Origin: Ruminococcus sp. UBA1828
Lineage (GTDB): Bacteria; Bacillota; Clostridia; Oscillospirales; Ruminococcaceae
Length of the DNA stretch: 5,805 bases
NCBI GenBank assembly: GCA_002338885.1
Contig: DDJI01000014.1
Span: 5,415 to 11,219, forward strand
Reading direction: 5' to 3'
The position numbers and the translations under genes were made by a program. The notes under the pieces were generated by a model, which was not told where the DNA came from, searched no databases, and saw nothing but the letters and a program-made list of their open reading frames with translations. Positions within the stretch are counted from its first letter, which is position 1; each line of letters starts with the position of its first letter. Positions 5,532-5,805 of the stretch are shown in pieces.

Positions 5532-5805
5532 TTACTCGGTGGTGGTTTCACCTGTTCCCGACTCGTCAGGCAAGGATGCCTCGGTTGTAGGCACAGTCGG
5601 CTCTTCATCGGGGACGTTTGTGGGAGTATGGGTGTTATCCGTACTGCTTGTATCGCTTCCGACTGAGTTATGAGTTGATGACGTCGTATTCTTAGTTGAA
5701 TCGGTCGTATCCATGGTGCGTTCCGTTACTCCGGTGGTATGCGACGGGTCATTCATGCTGTCCCCGTTACATCCCGAAAGCATGGCGGCACTCATTACAA
5801 CCGCC
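5532..5805 (-). CDS. Small Thr/Ser-rich lipoprotein of unknown function, 5' end beyond the window
   Basis: The frame is open to the right edge and ends at TAA 5534-5532. The visible beginning, AVVMSAAMLSGC, reads as the end of a lipoprotein signal peptide with lipobox LSGC. An internal ATG (5795) falls inside the hydrophobic segment, so the true start is probably beyond the edge. Cleavage before that Cys would leave a 79-residue mature protein anchored to the outer face of the membrane. The mature part has 33 Ser/Thr out of 79, many Asp/Glu, several Pro and no aromatic residue, so it should be disordered and extended. No enzymatic or binding domain is recognisable. It has its own downstream terminator, so the short length is genuine and not a sequencing cut at the 3' end. 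It could be a surface spacer, a glycosylation target, or a remnant of a larger lipoprotein. I do not recognise a family. Confidence 0.75.
   Translation of the reverse strand, partial: AVVMSAAMLSGCNGDSMNDPSHTTGVTERTMDTTDSTKNTTSSTHNSVGSDTSSTDNTHTPTNVPDEEPTVPTTEASLPDESGTGETTTE

Noticed and set aside
1..5805. Mobile elements, CRISPR array, tRNA/rRNA, toxin-antitoxin or defence genes
   Set aside because: No transposase, integrase, spaced direct repeats, tRNA-like cloverleaf or defence-type domains were seen on either strand.

Overview
The window looks like chromosomal DNA from an obligately anaerobic, Gram-positive Clostridia-type bacterium, probably a gut or rumen Oscillospiraceae/Lachnospiraceae relative. 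The grounds are the combination of genes: a flavodiiron protein, an archaeal-type cofactor-independent phosphoglycerate mutase, a family 2 carbohydrate esterase and a GT84/NdvB-like glucan synthase. Base composition is intermediate, Shine-Dalgarno sites are strong, and promoters are of the housekeeping type. The taxonomic placement is inference from gene content and no marker gene is present.

Layout, left to right. (1) Bases 1-1607, minus strand: the N-terminal 535 codons of a very large NdvB-type (GT84, expected GT84+GH94) beta-1,2-glucan synthase, running off the left edge. (2) Bases 1608-1802: divergent intergenic region with a good extended -10 promoter (1736-1764) driving the next gene. 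(3) Bases 1803-3011, plus strand: archaeal-type phosphoglycerate mutase / proposed homoserine kinase, 402 aa. (4) Bases 3008-3059: a strong two-part hairpin serving as a bidirectional terminator between convergent genes. (5) Bases 3069-4220, minus strand: FprA-type flavodiiron protein, 383 aa. (6) Bases 4243-5295, minus strand: CE2-type SGNH carbohydrate esterase without a signal peptide, 350 aa, 22 bases upstream of the flavodiiron gene and probably in one operon with it. (7) Bases 5296-5531: near-consensus promoter (5393-5421), a roughly 90-nt leader containing a terminator-like hairpin, and an intrinsic terminator (5475-5506) belonging to the next gene. (8) Bases 5532-5805, minus strand: the 3' part of a small lipoprotein gene with a Thr/Ser/Asp-rich, apparently unstructured mature region, cut by the right edge before its start codon.

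How the genes relate: the esterase and flavodiiron protein appear co-transcribed but have no obvious metabolic link (sugar-ester removal versus O2/NO reduction). The glucan synthase and phosphomutase each have their own transcription unit. The four complete or nearly complete genes are all recognisable families. I do not see an undescribed multigene system, mobile element, CRISPR array, tRNA or rRNA. The most worthwhile oddities are a Cys/Ser/Asp hexapeptide repeat in the glucan synthase, the cytoplasmic CE2 with no Asp at the usual triad position, the possible attenuator in its leader, and the low-complexity lipoprotein. Three start codons are assigned downstream of the longest possible ORF start.
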